DNA from: Frankiales bacterium
GTDB lineage: Bacteria > Actinomycetota > Actinomycetes > Mycobacteriales > SCTD01
Reading direction: 5' to 3'
Assembly: GCA_025965735.1 (NCBI GenBank)
Contig: JAOPWK010000234.1
Span: forward strand, 1-6,986
Length of the DNA stretch: 6,986 nt
The translations under genes and the position numbers were made by a program. Under the pieces are notes generated by a model that saw nothing but the letters and a program-made list of their open reading frames with translations, was not told the DNA's origin and made no database searches. How positions within the stretch are numbered: position 1 is the stretch's first letter; the number at the start of each line of letters is the position of its first letter. Positions 6,675 through 6,986 of the stretch are shown here, piece by piece.

Positions 6675-6971
6675 TTAGTCCTCATCCAGGATTGCCGGGA
6701 CCTTGAAACGGCCTTCGTACGCGTCGGGGGCACCGGAGAGGGATTGCTCAGCCGTAAACGTGTGGCCCACGACATCCTCGCGGAACACGTTGGTCAGCGG
6801 AATCGGGTGGGACGTGGCCGGGACGTCAACACCGGCGGCCTCACTGACGGACTTCACCTAATCGACGATGACGGCGAGTTCGCCGGCCATCCTGTCCAGC
6901 TCTTCGGCACTCATCTCGATGTGCGCGAGTTGCGCGAGATGCGCGACGTCGTCGCGGTTGATCGCAGCCAT
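6675..6971 (-). pseudogene. gatC: Asp-tRNA(Asn)/Glu-tRNA(Gln) amidotransferase subunit C, interrupted by an in-frame TAG
   Basis: GatC is the small belt-like subunit that holds GatA and GatB together. Reading from ATG 6971 gives 37 residues (start MAAINRDDVAHLAQLAHIEM, ending GELAVIVD), then TAG at 6860-6858, then 60 residues in the same frame (KSVSEAAG..., SHPIPLTNVFREDVV..., ending FKVPAILDED) to TAA at 6677-6675. Together they make a full-length, well-conserved GatC with one nonsense codon and no frameshift. A strong ribosome site, AGGGGAG (6982-6976), precedes the start, and gatA follows after 4 bp. GTG directly follows the TAG and could restart translation, giving a 60-residue C-terminal piece. 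About 20 of 97 sense codons end in A or T, unlike the neighbouring genes. Homology is clear; whether the stop is biological, a sequencing error or a mark of a joined foreign segment is open. Confidence 0.85.
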
Positions 6972-6975
6972 GGAT

Positions 6976-6982
6976 CTCCCCT
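6976..6982 (-). promoter_or_regulatory. Ribosome-binding site of gatC
   Basis: AGGGGAG on the - strand ends 4 nt before ATG 6971. It is the strongest ribosome site seen in the window. It fixes the gatC start and shows that the 37-codon piece before the TAG is the true beginning of the gene. Confidence 0.75.
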
Positions 6983-6986
6983 GCAA

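Noticed and set aside
4913..6706. 597-codon + strand open frame opposite gatA
   Set aside because: Antisense to a full-length gatA with an intact catalytic triad; its translation is Arg/His/Ala/Val-rich without domains.
6671..6775. A longer gatA starting upstream of ATG 6670
   Set aside because: The extra 35 residues would be read out of frame through gatC and do not resemble any GatA N-terminus; ATG 6670 has a good ribosome site and the family start.
6858..6860. TAG reassigned to an amino acid in this organism
   Set aside because: Four other genes in the window (dehydrogenase, gatB, unknown gene, SRPBCC) end in TAG at their expected lengths, so TAG is an ordinary stop here.
6922..6948. Three imperfect 9-base direct repeats (TGCGCGAGT, TGCGCGAGA, TGCGCGACG)
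   Set aside because: They encode the conserved alternating Leu-Ala-x helix of GatC; repeated similar codons explain them without a repeat element.

Overview
The window is a fragment of a very GC-rich actinobacterial chromosome. The evidence is codons ending almost always in G or C, GTG starts, tightly packed genes, and GatCAB proteins of actinobacterial type. Coding is nearly continuous and there is no gap over 300 bases. I see no RNA gene, insertion sequence, CRISPR array or phage gene. The genus cannot be fixed from the sequence alone.

Left part (+ strand, 1-2631). Three genes run in the same direction: the 3' end of a PucR-type transcription regulator, a lipoprotein of the PQQ-dependent glucose/sorbosone dehydrogenase family, and a six-helix YihY/BrkB-family membrane protein. 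Spacing is 7 and 24 bp. The third gene may have its own start signal inside an inverted repeat.

Right part (mostly - strand, 2635-6971). This holds the genes for the tRNA-dependent amidotransferase GatCAB, which converts Glu-tRNA(Gln) to Gln-tRNA(Gln) (and Asp-tRNA(Asn) to Asn-tRNA(Asn) where AsnRS is absent). The order of transcription is gatC, gatA and an SRPBCC lipid-binding-fold gene that overlaps gatA by 8 bp. Next comes an unrecognised gene on the opposite strand, and then gatB. gatB and the unrecognised gene diverge from a 37-bp gap that carries a TANNNT motif 6-7 nt before each start codon, which suggests two leaderless transcripts. The two convergent junctions (2632-2634 and 4735-4738) have almost no spacer. 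At the second, one CTAG palindrome supplies the stop codon on both strands.

The most notable signal is at the right edge. gatC has an in-frame TAG at codon 38, although the rest of the protein is intact on both sides. The same block (gatC plus about the first 17 codons of gatA) is clearly less GC-rich than everything else: about 62% GC over 6661-6986 by hand count, with about a fifth of gatC codons ending in A or T, against almost none in the rest of gatA. This block may come from another actinobacterium by recombination, or it may be an assembly chimera. The nonsense codon should be judged with that in mind. I do not see a convincing new multi-gene system here.
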